Origin: Pavlovales sp. CCMP2436
Lineage: Eukaryota > Haptophyta > Pavlovophyceae > Pavlovales
DNA length: 23,051 bases
NCBI GenBank assembly: GCA_026770615.1
Contig: MU631328.1
Coordinates: forward strand, 335,245 to 358,295
Reading direction: 5' to 3'
The position numbers and the translations under genes are program-made. The notes under the pieces are model-generated. The model did no database searches, was not told the DNA's origin, and was given only the letters and a program-made list of their open reading frames with translations. Of this stretch, positions 8,322-19,565 are shown in pieces (position 1 is the stretch's first letter; every line of letters begins with the position of its first letter).

Positions 8322-8966
8322 TCACATCGCCACTGTGCCATTGGACAGCCGGGCGTGCCACGCTCGTACCGCGGCCATACCATCAGCGCCGGCGCTGCGG
8401 GCGACCTGCTGGGTAGCTGTCGCATTCGAACAGTAGTCGGGCACCTTCCACTGATCTTCGGACAGTGTCACCCCGGGCTCGTAGGTGATGATGTCCAGCT
8501 CCATCGGCGAGTAGAAGACCCAACGCACCGGCCGTCCCGTCTCCACGTCGGCATAATAGGTGATGAACGGAACGCCAGGCTGATCAGACTCGCCCTTCGT
8601 CCATACGTTGGTCTTATAGGGCCCCAGAATGACACCTTCCGCGACCAGCTTGGCTGGGGGGTCGTCAACCATGAAGGTAGGCCGCACCAGGCCAAACTTC
8701 ATGTCGATTGACCGGCATGTCTTCGTCGATGGTGCATAGTAGAAGGACATGCCGTCGTCCCGCTCGTAGTCCCAGAGCGTGCCTGTCCCCTGCTTTTCCC
8801 GGGTCTGCGACGTGATGATGTTCAAGTTGCGGCCGCGGTAAAAGTCGTAGTAGAGGTGGACGAGTGACTTGCCCGTGGGCGTCGTCTGCACGGACACGGC
8901 GTGGAAGCGCTCGGGCCAGATCGGCGGCGCGGGCGCGGCGGCGAACGCGAGGCAGAGCACGAACAT
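8322..8966 (-). CDS. Secreted At4g14100-like protein (uncharacterised family)
   Basis: This is a 214-residue protein with ATG at 8966-8964 and TGA at 8324-8322. Residues 1 to about 13 form a short hydrophobic signal peptide. The rest matches the plant At4g14100-like family in order: WPERFHAV near the start, YYDFYRGRNLNII, a DDGMSFYY segment, a single central Cys, TNVWTKG, then TYYADVETGRPVRWVFYSP and a final VPDYC. Database entries sometimes call these proteins glycosyltransferase-like, but I know of no proven activity. Two C-terminal N-glycosylation sequons (NAT, NGT) fit secretion. It sits head to head with VDE, 416 bp apart. Third codon positions are GC-rich and no intron is needed. Confidence 0.8.
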   Translation of the reverse strand: MFVLCLAFAAAPAPPIWPERFHAVSVQTTPTGKSLVHLYYDFYRGRNLNIITSQTREKQGTGTLWDYERDDGMSFYYAPSTKTCRSIDMKFGLVRPTFMVDDPPAKLVAEGVILGPYKTNVWTKGESDQPGVPFITYYADVETGRPVRWVFYSPMELDIITYEPGVTLSEDQWKVPDYCSNATATQQVARSAGADGMAAVRAWHARLSNGTVAM

Positions 8967-9382
8967 GTTACACCACGAACGGAAGCACGGTAGAAGAGGC
9001 GGAAGGGCGGGGGCTCAGGGGAGGTGAAGACGTGTCGCTGGCACGGGAAGCAGAGCTCGTTGAGGCCCGCGGTCGCTCGGGCGAAAGCAGACGGACGGCC
9101 ACCTATTTAAAAATGTGTGATTATCGCGCCATAATTATCGCGACCTGTGCTTGCGTTCGTGAATAACCCGAGCTGGGAGTGGAAGATCCTGAGAGAGGTT
9201 GGTGTGCTCACTGGGCGTCGCACGCGCGCACCTCGCTGCTTGAACTTCCCGTTCAAGCATCCCATTTGAACTTCCCGCTGACATTTATTTTTTAAATGAA
9301 GTGACGGAACACGCTTGATTGAGATTGTCGTGCTCGGTGCTTCGCAAGTTCGCATCCAATCTGGGGAGGCCGCGTCGTCGAC
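8967..9382. promoter_or_regulatory. Shared promoter region between At4g14100-like gene and VDE
   Basis: The two start codons diverge across 416 bp. A TATA-like TATTTAAAAA (9104-9113) reads as TATA-like on both strands, and a second AT box TTTATTTTTTAAAT lies at 9284-9297, about 86 bp before the VDE ATG. A perfect inverted repeat CTTGAAC-TTCCC-GTTCAAG (9239-9257) is followed by another TTGAACTTCCCG (about 9266-9277), a plausible regulator-binding pair. Transcription starts are not determined. Confidence 0.4.
9014..9073 (-). pseudogene. Inverted 60 bp fragment of VDE coding sequence
   Basis: Read on the minus strand this matches VDE 9926-9991 (codons 182-203). There are one or two substitutions and one 6-nt deletion, so frame is kept. 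The parent reads ..NELFDTFPCQRH.., and the fragment reads ..NELCFPCQRH... It thus loses the Asp at VDE residue 190, which corresponds to a proposed catalytic Asp of plant VDE. The fragment lies in the leader region of the At4g14100-like gene, in sense orientation relative to VDE when transcribed with that gene. Confidence 0.85.
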
Positions 9383-12237
<2,855 letters not shown>

Positions 12238-12619
12238 ATCGCGCTGTCGAGCGAGCACGAGCTTATCAAGTGACATATGTTTGAATGAAATCCGGCAACT
12301 TATTCAGTAAAAATTAATAATTACGACGTCATCTTAATAAAGTAACTCAAACTAAGCCCACTCAGCACTTTGATGAGAAAACGAACTGACTGCGGGGACT
12401 CTGGCTGGCAATTTGCCTGTCTGGTTACTAGGCTAGCGCTCTAACGCGCTGTACGCCGATTCCAAAGCCTAGTAATTAGAAGTTGGGGAATGGGGATGAA
12501 GAATCAAGAGAAAGCCGAACGTCGGAACGAATTAATCCTACGTAACGAAGCGCAGACGTAGCTGCGCTGAGCTGCGCTATGGGAGTACTAGCACTAGTAT
12601 CTTACTATATATAATAGCG
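12238..12619. other. VDE 3' flank, no gene seen
   Basis: This stretch holds the presumed 3' UTRs of VDE and of the convergent coiled-coil gene. It is AT-rich around 12290-12350. No clear polyadenylation consensus or structure was identified. Confidence 0.5.
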
Positions 12620-13255
12620 CTAGGATATGCCGAGCTTTGCAGCCATCTCCTGCAGCAGCGCGTCCGCGAGCTGCCGCTGCCTCCTCTGCTCCGCGAGATC
12701 CTCGCGCGTGCGCCTAGCGAGCTCCTCGAGCATCGAGAAGTAGGCCGTGTGCACCGCCTCGCGCGTCTCTCGCTCCGCATCGAGCGCCAAAAACGCAGCG
12801 CGCAGCTGCTCGGCCGTGTTGGCGCGCACCCGCCCGCTCACCCGCTCCTGCGCCAGCCGCTCCGCCTCAACCTCCGCGCCGAACCGCGCGAGGTCCCCGG
12901 CAACGCCGCGCCCGAGCCACTCGTCGCTCTTGTCGCGCAGCTGCCGTTCGAGGCGCAGGTTGAGGCGCAGCGCCGCCGCGAGCTTTTCGGCGTGCTTCGT
13001 CCCGCGCGGGGGGCGTCTCCGCACGGGCGAGCCAGCCGCTGCTAGAGACGCGCTTGCGCCCGTCCCGGCGAGCGCGAGCGCGCGCTTCACGTCGGTCTGC
13101 AGCGTGTTGATCTGCAGCTGGGCCGCCTGCAGCCGCTGCCGATCCTGCGCGGCCTCGCGTTCGAGGCGATCCATGTCGGTCCCGCCGCTCATGCCCGACA
13201 GGCGCTGCGAGAGCTCGTTCAGCCGCAGTTCCGTGAAGGTGACACGCTCCGCCAT
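12620..13255 (-). CDS. Coiled-coil protein, possibly SF-assemblin-like
   Basis: The ORF is 211 residues from ATG at 13255-13253 to TAG at 12622-12620. The frame is open further upstream, but only non-ATG codons occur there, and the chosen ATG has G at +4. The protein is almost wholly helical. An N-terminal helix (RVTFTELRLNELSQRL) and a second (DRLEREAAQDRQRLQAAQLQ) precede a basic Ala/Gly/Pro linker (PVRRRPPRG). Long C-terminal coiled coils follow with repeated E-R-x-x-R-E and LLEEL-type heptads. The pattern DAERETREAVHTAYFSMLEE resembles SF-assemblin/beta-giardin filament proteins of flagellar root fibres, but this is weak. No catalytic motif. It is head to head with the glycosyltransferase and convergent with VDE. 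Confidence 0.75.
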   Translation of the reverse strand: MAERVTFTELRLNELSQRLSGMSGGTDMDRLEREAAQDRQRLQAAQLQINTLQTDVKRALALAGTGASASLAAAGSPVRRRPPRGTKHAEKLAAALRLNLRLERQLRDKSDEWLGRGVAGDLARFGAEVEAERLAQERVSGRVRANTAEQLRAAFLALDAERETREAVHTAYFSMLEELARRTREDLAEQRRQRQLADALLQEMAAKLGIS

Positions 13256-13476
13256 CGGGTCGCTACCCTCCGCGTGACGGGACGTGGCCTGCGGCCTGCT
13301 CCTTGCGAGTGAGGGGGTCAAGCCTGCCCGCGGCTCGCGCTCGTCGACCACCCTCCGGTTGAAGGGACTGATCCCCTAGCCGCGGGTCCCGCCCGCCGCC
13401 CGCTGAGCGGTCGCGCCAGCGGCAGAAATTTAAAATCCCGCTGAACCGCTGAACGCGAGCGGCGCAGGGCGGCGAG
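13256..13476. promoter_or_regulatory. Short shared promoter of coiled-coil and glycosyltransferase genes
   Basis: Only 221 bp separate the two divergent ATG codons. The sequence is GC-rich with one AT patch (AAATTTAAAAT-like, 13426-13436) about 45 bp before the plus-strand ATG. It also contains CCCGCTGAACCGCTGAACGC, a short direct repeat. The two genes are probably transcribed from one bidirectional region. Confidence 0.4.
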
Positions 13477-14864
13477 ATGTCGGGGTGGCTGGCCTTCAAG
13501 TGGAAGGCGCGGCACCGCTTTGCGTCGCTCGTGAACGACGCACGCTCCTACTTTGGCGTGCTGTACGGCTGCGTGGCCATCATCTGGCTCGCCTACGCCA
13601 GCCGGCGGCTGAGCTACACCGCACCTGGTGGCTTCTGCTCTGACGCGCCAACGAGCTGGGAGAGCTCGTCCGGGCTGAACACGACTGCGCTCTCAGTGCA
13701 GGAGGAGTTCGGCGGTGCGCGCCTCGCCCTGCACGCGCGCCTCACGTGGCGCGGTCGCCGTCCTCGTCCGCGGGCCTGACGCGCACCCACCTGCCCCCCG
13801 CCTGCGCGCCGGCAGGCCGGCTGCGGTTCATGAGCATCTGGACGACGGACGCGACGCACTGGTCGGAGCGCAACGTGCGCTCGGTCGAGTCGATCTTCCA
13901 CCACCACCCCAACGCCTCGCTATTCATCTACTCCAACCACCTGGCGCCCTCCGCCGTCGAGCCCTTCGCCTCGGCTGGCTTCGACGTCAAAGTCGTGGGG
14001 TACAGGCTGGAGGCCCTGCTCGAGGGGACTCCCGCCAAGCCGTGGCTCGACAAGCTCGCTTCGTGGGAGCAGGGCCCCTACTTCTACACGCACGTGACGG
14101 ACGTCATCCGCCTTGCGCTCCTCTTCCGCGAGGGCGGTGTCTACGTGGACACCGACGTGATCATAATCCGCCCCTTTCGCATCGCCGAGCCCGAGGTGGT
14201 CGCCGCCGCCATCGCCGAGGAGGACGAGGCGCGCAAGCAGGTGGCCAAAGAGGCCGCGGCTGCACGGCACGCGGCCGCCGGTGGGCGGCTGGAGCGCATC
14301 GAGCGGCTCGTGCACGCTCTGCCGCTCAACGGCGCCCCGCCGCCGCTGGCGCCGCACTCGATCGGGGCGGAGGCTCACACGATCAGCGAGACTCCGATCG
14401 TCAACGGGGCGATTATGGTCTTCGCGCGCGGCTCGCCCTTTTTGTGGGGCGCGATGCGCGAGTTTGCGCGCAGCTACCGCGACTACGAGTGGGGCTGGAA
14501 CGGGCCCGAGCTACTCACGCGAGTGCGCAGGCGGTGCCCGGCGAACGTGAGCGTGCTGCCGGAGGAGCGCTTTTACCCGTTCCACTGGGAGGAGGTGGAG
14601 ACGTACTCCACGGACGGGCACGCGGCGGAGAACGAGTACATGTGGCGCGTGGTGCAGGCGCGCTCGTACGCTGCGCACCTGTGGAACAAGAAGTCCAACG
14701 AACTGCCGCTCGGCGAGGGCTCGGTCTACAAGCGGCTGATGGATACCTACCGCGTGCTGCCCAGGGCGGGGGGCTCCGGCGACGGCGGCGCGCTGTTGCG
14801 CGAGCAAGCTGCCAAGGCGCATAAGCAACTCGCGGAAGGCACAGCCGCAGGGGCCATCCTTTGA
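13477..14864 (+). CDS. Type II membrane glycosyltransferase, GT32/Gb3-synthase-like, two exons
   Basis: Exon 1 (13477-13714, 79 codons plus 1 nt) and exon 2 (13816-14864) join in phase 1 across a 101 bp GTGCGC..GGCAG intron, giving 428 residues. A short cytosolic N-terminus and one membrane anchor (about residues 26-41) indicate a Golgi type II topology, followed by a stem. The catalytic domain starts RFMSIWTTDATHW and has the donor-binding motif GGVYVDTDV (Asp191-Thr-Asp193). Downstream are VNGAIMVF and WGWNGPELLTRV, as in alpha-1,4-galactosyl/N-acetylglucosaminyltransferases. A charged Ala/Glu insertion after the DXD motif is unusual. The likely reaction is transfer of a hexose from a nucleotide sugar; acceptor unknown. 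Exons have very high GC at third positions. Confidence 0.85.
13715..13815 (+). other. 101 bp intron in the glycosyltransferase gene
   Basis: It begins GTGCGCGCCTCG and ends GCGCGCCGGCAG. It is needed because the N-terminal anchor and the catalytic domain lie in different frames, and this pair of sites restores phase exactly. The GTGCG donor style resembles that reported for some haptophytes. Confidence 0.7.
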
Positions 14865-15029
14865 TTCTGACTGTCAGTGTCTTTTTAGAGAAGCGCACGA
14901 GCCACTGACAGCTCCTCCGTCGCGAGACTTGCGGGCCGCCGCTAGTCTGTATACTAGGTGTAAGAATAATTCGTTTAACGCCTCCCCACTTGCAGCCCCT
15001 GTCGGGGGTGTAGGGGCATGGCGCCTTTG
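14865..15029 (+). other. Glycosyltransferase 3' flank
   Basis: No gene seen. It contains TTTAACGCCTCCCCACTTGCAGCCCC (about 14974-14999), which resembles TAACGCCCCCCGACTTGCAGCCC at about 10627-10649 in VDE intron 1, a further small dispersed repeat. Confidence 0.4.
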
Positions 15030-15475
15030 GGTCAAAATCCGAATTAGTGGCCAGTCCGGGGGGAAATCGCAAAAAAATCCCGGTGAAAATCCTCCGGAGC
15101 AACTCAGAAACCGGAGGTGATACCGCGGGGTCAGTTGCAGGTTCGTGAATGGGGCACCGCCCCATTTACGAATCTGCAACTAACTGCCCCATTCACAAAT
15201 CTGGAACTAACTCCGCGGTACCACTTCGGGAACCATGACTTTCTTTTTGCTTCCGAACGCTGAGAATCGGAAATGTTAGTTACCTTTAGCATGTTGTCGG
15301 CCCTAGAGGCACCTGAGAGGCACACGAGGTGGACTCCGACCGTTGAGAAGGGCTCTATTTGACATCAGCTATCGACACTTAGCGCGCAGAGGTGACCAAT
15401 GTCTACTATTTCGTCCGGGCCACCACTTTCCCCCCTCCCCAGTGCGGAATTGCGCCACTAATTTGAATTTCGACC
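15030..15475. repeat. Dispersed ~440 bp inverted-repeat element, copy 2
   Basis: It is collinear with 768-1199. The left end is GGGTCAAAATCCGAATTAGT, and the right end on the other strand is GGGTCGAAATTCAAATTAGT. Blocks such as GAATCGGAAATGTTAGTTAC and TTAGCGCGCAG are shared in the same order. A near-perfect internal hairpin has 23-nt arms at 15133-15155 and 15159-15181 with a 3-nt loop, and a third inverted copy of the arm lies at 15186-15208. It is non-coding and MITE-like. Confidence 0.7.
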
Positions 15476-16029
15476 CCTGTTTTCCGACGGCTGAGGCGAG
15501 GCAACTCTGGCAAGCATCTGAACTTGAGCGTGAAGCGTTTGCCGACAGTTGAGGCCCGACTCCGGACTCACACCGCCAGCCGGAACCGCCCATAGTTACT
15601 ATATTATATGTATGGTTTGATTGATATGATTTAGATTTTGATTTGATGTCCTCTCCTACACACTCCAGCGCCATAGGCGTGTGGTGTGGTGGCATCATGA
15701 TGTTATCCGCTCGGCCATTGGTATACAATCTACATAGCGACGACAGCAAAGCTTGTTGGACAGAACGTTGTGTGTTCGCGAGCATCCGCGTCCCCCTGAC
15801 AAGCGGTCGGGTCCAGCGTACGCGCGCGCCCCTCAGTGGCCCGCTGCATGATGAGCCAATCAATGTTGACGGGTGCTTTTCAAAACCGGCGCCTCGCTCG
15901 GCAGCCATCTCTGCCCCTCGCAGCTCGGCAGCCTCAACGCGCTCTCCGCTTGCCGCTTGGGTCTTCTCTGCGCGCCTCGCCTCGCGCAGCCGGGCCGAGT
16001 GTCTCCGCGCCTCGTTGCTGCCAGGTGCG
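15476..16029. other. No convincing gene
   Basis: This includes AT-rich DNA (15590-15650) and then GC-rich sequence leading into the Sel1 relic, which may be its former promoter and leader. Only short unrecognised frames are present. Confidence 0.45.
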
Positions 16030-16143
16030 ATGGAAGACGTGACCGAGCTCCGCCGAAAGGCCGACCAGGGCTAGGCGGACGCGCAGTTCTGCCTCGAGCT
16101 CTGTCACTACAAGGGCCTGCAGGACTACCCCTAGGCTGCAAGT
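16030..16143 (+). pseudogene. Sel1-like repeat gene relic
   Basis: From ATG at 16030 the frame reads MEDVTELRRKADQG, a TAG at 16072-16074, then ADAQFCLELCHYKGLQDYP, a second TAG at 16132-16134, then AA. This matches the Sel1-like repeat pattern (ADAQF.L...Y.G...DY..A). Two in-frame stops and a shortened G-x-G-V loop show that it is non-functional. Sel1 repeats form solenoid scaffolds in ER-associated degradation and signalling adaptors. Nothing of the family continues downstream. Confidence 0.7.
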
Positions 16144-16704
16144 CCTTAGCAGAGTAATAAAAACGGGTCCGGGTCGTACAGGGGGCTTGGAAACCTTATG
16201 GGGCTTTTGCTCGCATTTTTTAAAAGATGCTCATTAAAAAAAAACGATGGCGGACACCCCCATTACGTGACATACCGATGGATAGGTCGAGAATACTAGA
16301 AAATGGATGAACCTTTGATACGAACTTTTGAAACTAGTGATGGCATTATGGAGAGCTTTTGAACGACGGGACCCCCATCTCCGCCTGGCTCCCAGGGGTA
16401 CTCTGAATGGACACCCCCCCATAGGCCTTCTCATACTGCCACTGGCTGGGGCATGAGGCCCGGAGCTGGAGCCTCCCGCAACTTATAAATACATTTATAT
16501 TTATTCACGTAATCGCATGATGCCAACGTAACTCTTCTAGATACTTAAAGAGTCTTACGTCTGATTACTGACACATGTGACATGATCACACTTCACAGTT
16601 CGGCTGAGCATCTCGTCTTTTGCGTCCACAAGCAAGTGGCTGCCGTGCCCAGAGAGACTCGGCCTGGGTGCGAGGGCCAGCCCTAAGTCGCTGAGTCGTT
16701 GAAT
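16144..16704. other. No gene seen
   Basis: AT-rich intergenic DNA with an A8 run at 16237. A GGACACCCCC motif occurs twice (about 16251 and 16409) and may mark ends of a small decayed element, but this is not established. Confidence 0.4.
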
Positions 16705-17205
16705 TCAGAATCCTCGCCGCGCTGGCGAGAGTGCAGCTGCGTGCGCCTGAGCACGACGAGGGATCAGTGCAAGCCAGCGAGCCAAGCCAGCGAGCTGATC
16801 CCTCATCGCGCGAGCTGTTTCCTCCGCCTCCACCAGGCGCGCGGCGTCCGCGCTATCGGACTCGGCGAGGATGCACAGCTTCACCTGCATTCACAACACG
16901 GGCTTCACGTCCACGCCCACGCCCACCAGGTCAGCCGCTTCCGCCGGAGCGCACCACTGGACCACCGCCTCAGCAGCGGGCGCAGCCTCAGCAGTTCCCG
17001 AGGGCACGTAGAAGTCCAAGATCGAGCTCGGCCCAGCCTTGCTCCTGCCCTGCTCGACCGCAAGTTTCCACCGCGCCTTCAGCCAGAATTTCTCCTGCGG
17101 TCCGCGCATCGAGGCGTGGCAGTGTTCATCCCACTTGGGGCACTCGGCAGCGCGCGTGTCGCACACGAAACAGCGAGAGCGTGTGTAAATCTTCCGAGCC
17201 CCCAT
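16705..17205 (-). pseudogene. Zinc-finger-like ORF with an in-frame TGA
   Basis: A minus-strand frame from ATG at 17205 has strongly GC-biased third positions and encodes a Cys motif C-x2-C-x6-C-x6-C (residues 12-29, CFVCDTRAAECPKWDEHC). A basic/aromatic segment, an Ala-rich region and a Cys/Glu helical stretch follow. A TGA at 16893-16891 (codon 105) interrupts it. The very next codon is ATG, and the same frame stays open and coding-like for 61 more codons to TGA at 16705. Explanations are nonsense mutation, a 42 bp intron ending GAATGCAG, or UGA recoding. The 5' end could instead be an internal exon, since an acceptor-like CAGTCTTAG lies just upstream. No family is recognised. Confidence 0.4.
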
Positions 17206-17378
17206 ACCGTCATCCCCGCTAAGACTGATCAAGCACACGACTGTCGACGACACTCGATTTGCGCGCTGATCAACCTCTGCTGCATATCGCTCGTCTCGAA
17301 ATGCGGCTCGCCTGCGCACGCACCGCACCTACAGCACATAATACAAGCAGAGAAAGTGAACTTCTGCGCCAGCCCACC

Positions 17379-17407
17379 TACCCCCTCCCCCTCCCCCCCC
17401 ACCCCCT
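17379..17407 (+). repeat. Pyrimidine-rich C/T tract
   Basis: CCCCCTCCCCC-like low-complexity tract. On the minus strand it follows the stop codon of the OTU pseudogene by about 20 bp and reads as a G-rich tract. Confidence 0.7.
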
Positions 17408-17425
17408 CCTTGCTTGTCAGTTGAT

Positions 17426-18172
17426 CTACTTAATTTTTCGTGTCACCTCGAAGTGCGTCATGTTGGCGTCGATGGTGATTGCGCATATTTGTCTGCCTTG
17501 CCCGCTGCGCGATACCGTGAGCAATTCACCGAGGATCTTATTCTGCCGTACTCTGCCTCCTGTAGTAATTCGGTGTATCCATGTGGTTCTGCCGATCCGC
17601 GGGTGGTGCGGGGTGTATGCGTAATATTGGTCGATAATGTCGCCCACTTTGCCGGGGTCTCTGCTTAGTTTCAGCACCGCGATGTCTGTTCCCATGACTG
17701 TCGCTATGCTGTGGAGCATGTTGTCTGACATCCATGCGGCCTGGTTTGCTGGGAGTGGGGAAGGCCCTGTTTTGCTTGCGCTGCTATTGGCCAGAAGTTG
17801 GGTCGCTTACTGTGGTCTAGGTCATTCCCCATGGGGTCATCCGGGTCTATATCCGGTCTGTATAGCCTGAGGGCCTTCTTAACCTCCACCGGGAGGGCGA
17901 TTGCTGTGTGATTGCCGCTTCCCGTATTTGTATGGCTGCGCTCCAGCTGGTTGGTCGCCCTAAGCTCTTTAGTGCCGCATAAATCAGGCAGTTTCCGTCG
18001 CCATTCACGTGTTCTGGGGCTAGCGCTACTGACGCCAACAGGCTATTTGAGTTGCCGGCCGGGGCTCGCATCCGTTGCGCTGTGATGTCTTGGTCGTCCC
18101 CATTGTCACTTGGTGGTTGCTGGTTTTCTGCACTGTTTTTCTTGCATGGCGGTGGTCGTGGGAGGTTCTGGC
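17426..18172 (-). pseudogene. OTU-like cysteine protease domain with frameshifts, copy 2
   Basis: On the minus strand the signature NGDGNCLIYAAL lies at about 18005-17970. The frame is lost after an AAITQQ segment; homology resumes in a second frame (ALPVEVKKALRLYRPDIDPD, about 17895-17730) and again in a third (AWMSDNMLHSIATVMGTDIA, then THFEV with a candidate catalytic His near the TAA at 17426). Aligned with the plus-strand copy at 4943-5998, the same blocks appear in the same order, so the two are one family. The two frameshifts make it non-functional. The interrupted upstream part of the polyprotein continues across the MITE at 18175-18340. Confidence 0.7.
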
Positions 18173-18174
18173 TA

Positions 18175-18340
18175 CAGGGGATCGCGGGCAATAAGAACGG
18201 CGCTTTTTGAGGCTGAGGCTGAGTTTCTTAGCAAATTACATACTAACAATTGTTAAATTTTGGTTAAAATTACTATTGCAGGGCAAAAAATGAGGCTCAG
18301 TTTCTTAACACGACGGTTTCTTATTGCCCGCGATCCCCTG
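18175..18340 (+). mobile_element. 166 bp TA-target MITE, copy 3, inside the retroelement ORF
   Basis: Ends and core match the copies at 2834 and 5567, in the same orientation as the latter. TA flanks lie at 18173-18174 and 18341-18342. Element plus one TA is 168 bp, a multiple of three, and the minus-strand frames on either side are the same frame. The host ORF was therefore continuous before insertion. The MITE now supplies a stop 24 bp inside its end. Confidence 0.9.
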
Positions 18341-18342
18341 TA

Positions 18343-19565
18343 GACAGGCGTTTTGTGCCGGGGTTTTTTTCCGGGTAGTTGGCCTTTTTGTGTGGCGGCG
18401 CTTTTGGATGGCTTTGGCTGGCGGGGCGTTTGCGTGTGGGGGCTGCTGAGTTACCAGCGCTGGGTTGGGATGCTGCTCGGCGACGTGGCTGTCCATTCGG
18501 TCTGGCGGGGGGCTGTGTCGGTGGGCTTGGTGTGGCAGACAGGCGATCGCTTGGGGTGGGTGGGTTTGGCGTGGGCGAGTCATCTTGGCTCGATGTGGGG
18601 TGATCGGGGTTTTGAGGTGGGGTCTGGCTGGTGGGCATTGGGTCTTCTTCTTCCATTTTTGAGTGGTTGTCATCCTGTTTCTTCTTGCGCTCGATGGCGG
18701 CCTGCCTTTCGGCGGTCTGAGATGCCCACATTGCGTTTCGGTACTTTTGCACCTCGTAGCTAGAGATTCCGTCTGACGTGGCTGCAGCCATTGATTTTAT
18801 CGCCTCGTCGCGCAGTTGGTGCATCGCTAGGCTGTACCCTAGAAGGGCGAAGTGGAGCTCGCCTAGTTTGGGAGCGTCGCCTAGCTCATGATCTTCTTCA
18901 TCTCCTGGCGTCCCCGCTGCTATCTTTCCTTTGATACTCACGACCACTCGTCCGGCATAACAATCGGGCATTTGAATCATTTTGGTGGCTGTTCTGTCTG
19001 CCGTGCGCCCGAGGCGTGGGGCTAGAATCTGGCTGAGTTTGCAGTGGAGGTCGTGGCGCACTTCGTCTGTCTTCTTACACTCATGGTAGAGCTGGTTTTT
19101 CGTGTCTCGAGAGTTCCGCAACTTACACATGGGGCAGTTGTGGCTCAGTGGTTCGTCTTTTCCGTCTATAGTGATGGTTGTGGTAGTCAGGGGTGGTTCT
19201 TTTTCGATCCATTCTGCGTTGTAGAAGGTTGACCCGTGGACGATCTGTAGAAAATGCTTCGTAAGGCTTTCTTTAGGCCGTTCGCCTTTGGCTGGGAGGT
19301 GGATAGCTGCTGTGCTCTCTTTAAGCCATGCCTGTTCAATATTGGCCATCTTTCTGGCGCCTGGGGTGTGTGTGAGGGGGCCTCTAGCCATGAGGTGAAA
19401 TCTGACCACCCTGTCGGTGATTTCAATTCGTGCCGTACTAGGGTCCGATGTGATTAGGTCACCTGTGCTGGCTTCTGCTAGTGACCACTTGTGGACAGTG
19501 AGGGTGTTTTGTATGAGATGGGCTGACGCCGGTGCTCCTGCCACTGCTACCCTTTTCGCTCCCTA
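18343..19565 (-). pseudogene. Retroelement polyprotein fragment with CxxC...HxxxC knuckle
   Basis: The frame is open for about 400 codons between a TAG just upstream of 19565 and the MITE; there is no ATG until well inside, so it is probably the 3' part of a longer protein. A globular N-terminal half leads to the knuckle HNCPMCKLRN..QLYHEC and then EVRHDLHCKL. A helical region (QTAERQAAIERKKKQ) is followed by a Pro/Ser/Thr-rich tail that ends in the MITE. CCHC followed by RHD resembles the segment after reverse transcriptase in R2/RLE-type elements. It continues after the MITE into the OTU domain. Confidence 0.5.

Larger units (their letters stand above)
17426..19565 (-). mobile_element. Decayed OTU-protease retroelement remnant, copy 2
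   Basis: This is the minus-strand counterpart of 3985-6150: knuckle segment, Pro-rich linker, OTU domain. It is longer in its N-terminal part than copy 1, but no reverse transcriptase motif (such as FADD/YADD) was seen upstream. Assignment to a non-LTR retrotransposon, perhaps of the Dualen/RandI type known to carry a cysteine protease, is inference from domain order. Confidence 0.5.

Noticed and set aside
13256..13351. N-terminal extension of the coiled-coil protein
   Set aside because: It would need a GTG start; no ATG occurs upstream in that frame before a stop.
13746..13815. Separate short start for the glycosyltransferase
   Set aside because: Starting at 13746 would lack the membrane anchor; the 101 bp intron joins the anchor exon in the right phase with consensus sites.
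16699..17424. 241-codon plus-strand ORF
   Set aside because: The minus strand here has the coding-type third-position bias and the Cys motif; the plus frame is its shadow and has no domain.
18353..18763. 136-codon plus-strand ORF rich in Trp and Gly
   Set aside because: It is antisense to the Pro-rich tail of the retroelement ORF; the composition is that of reversed proline codons.
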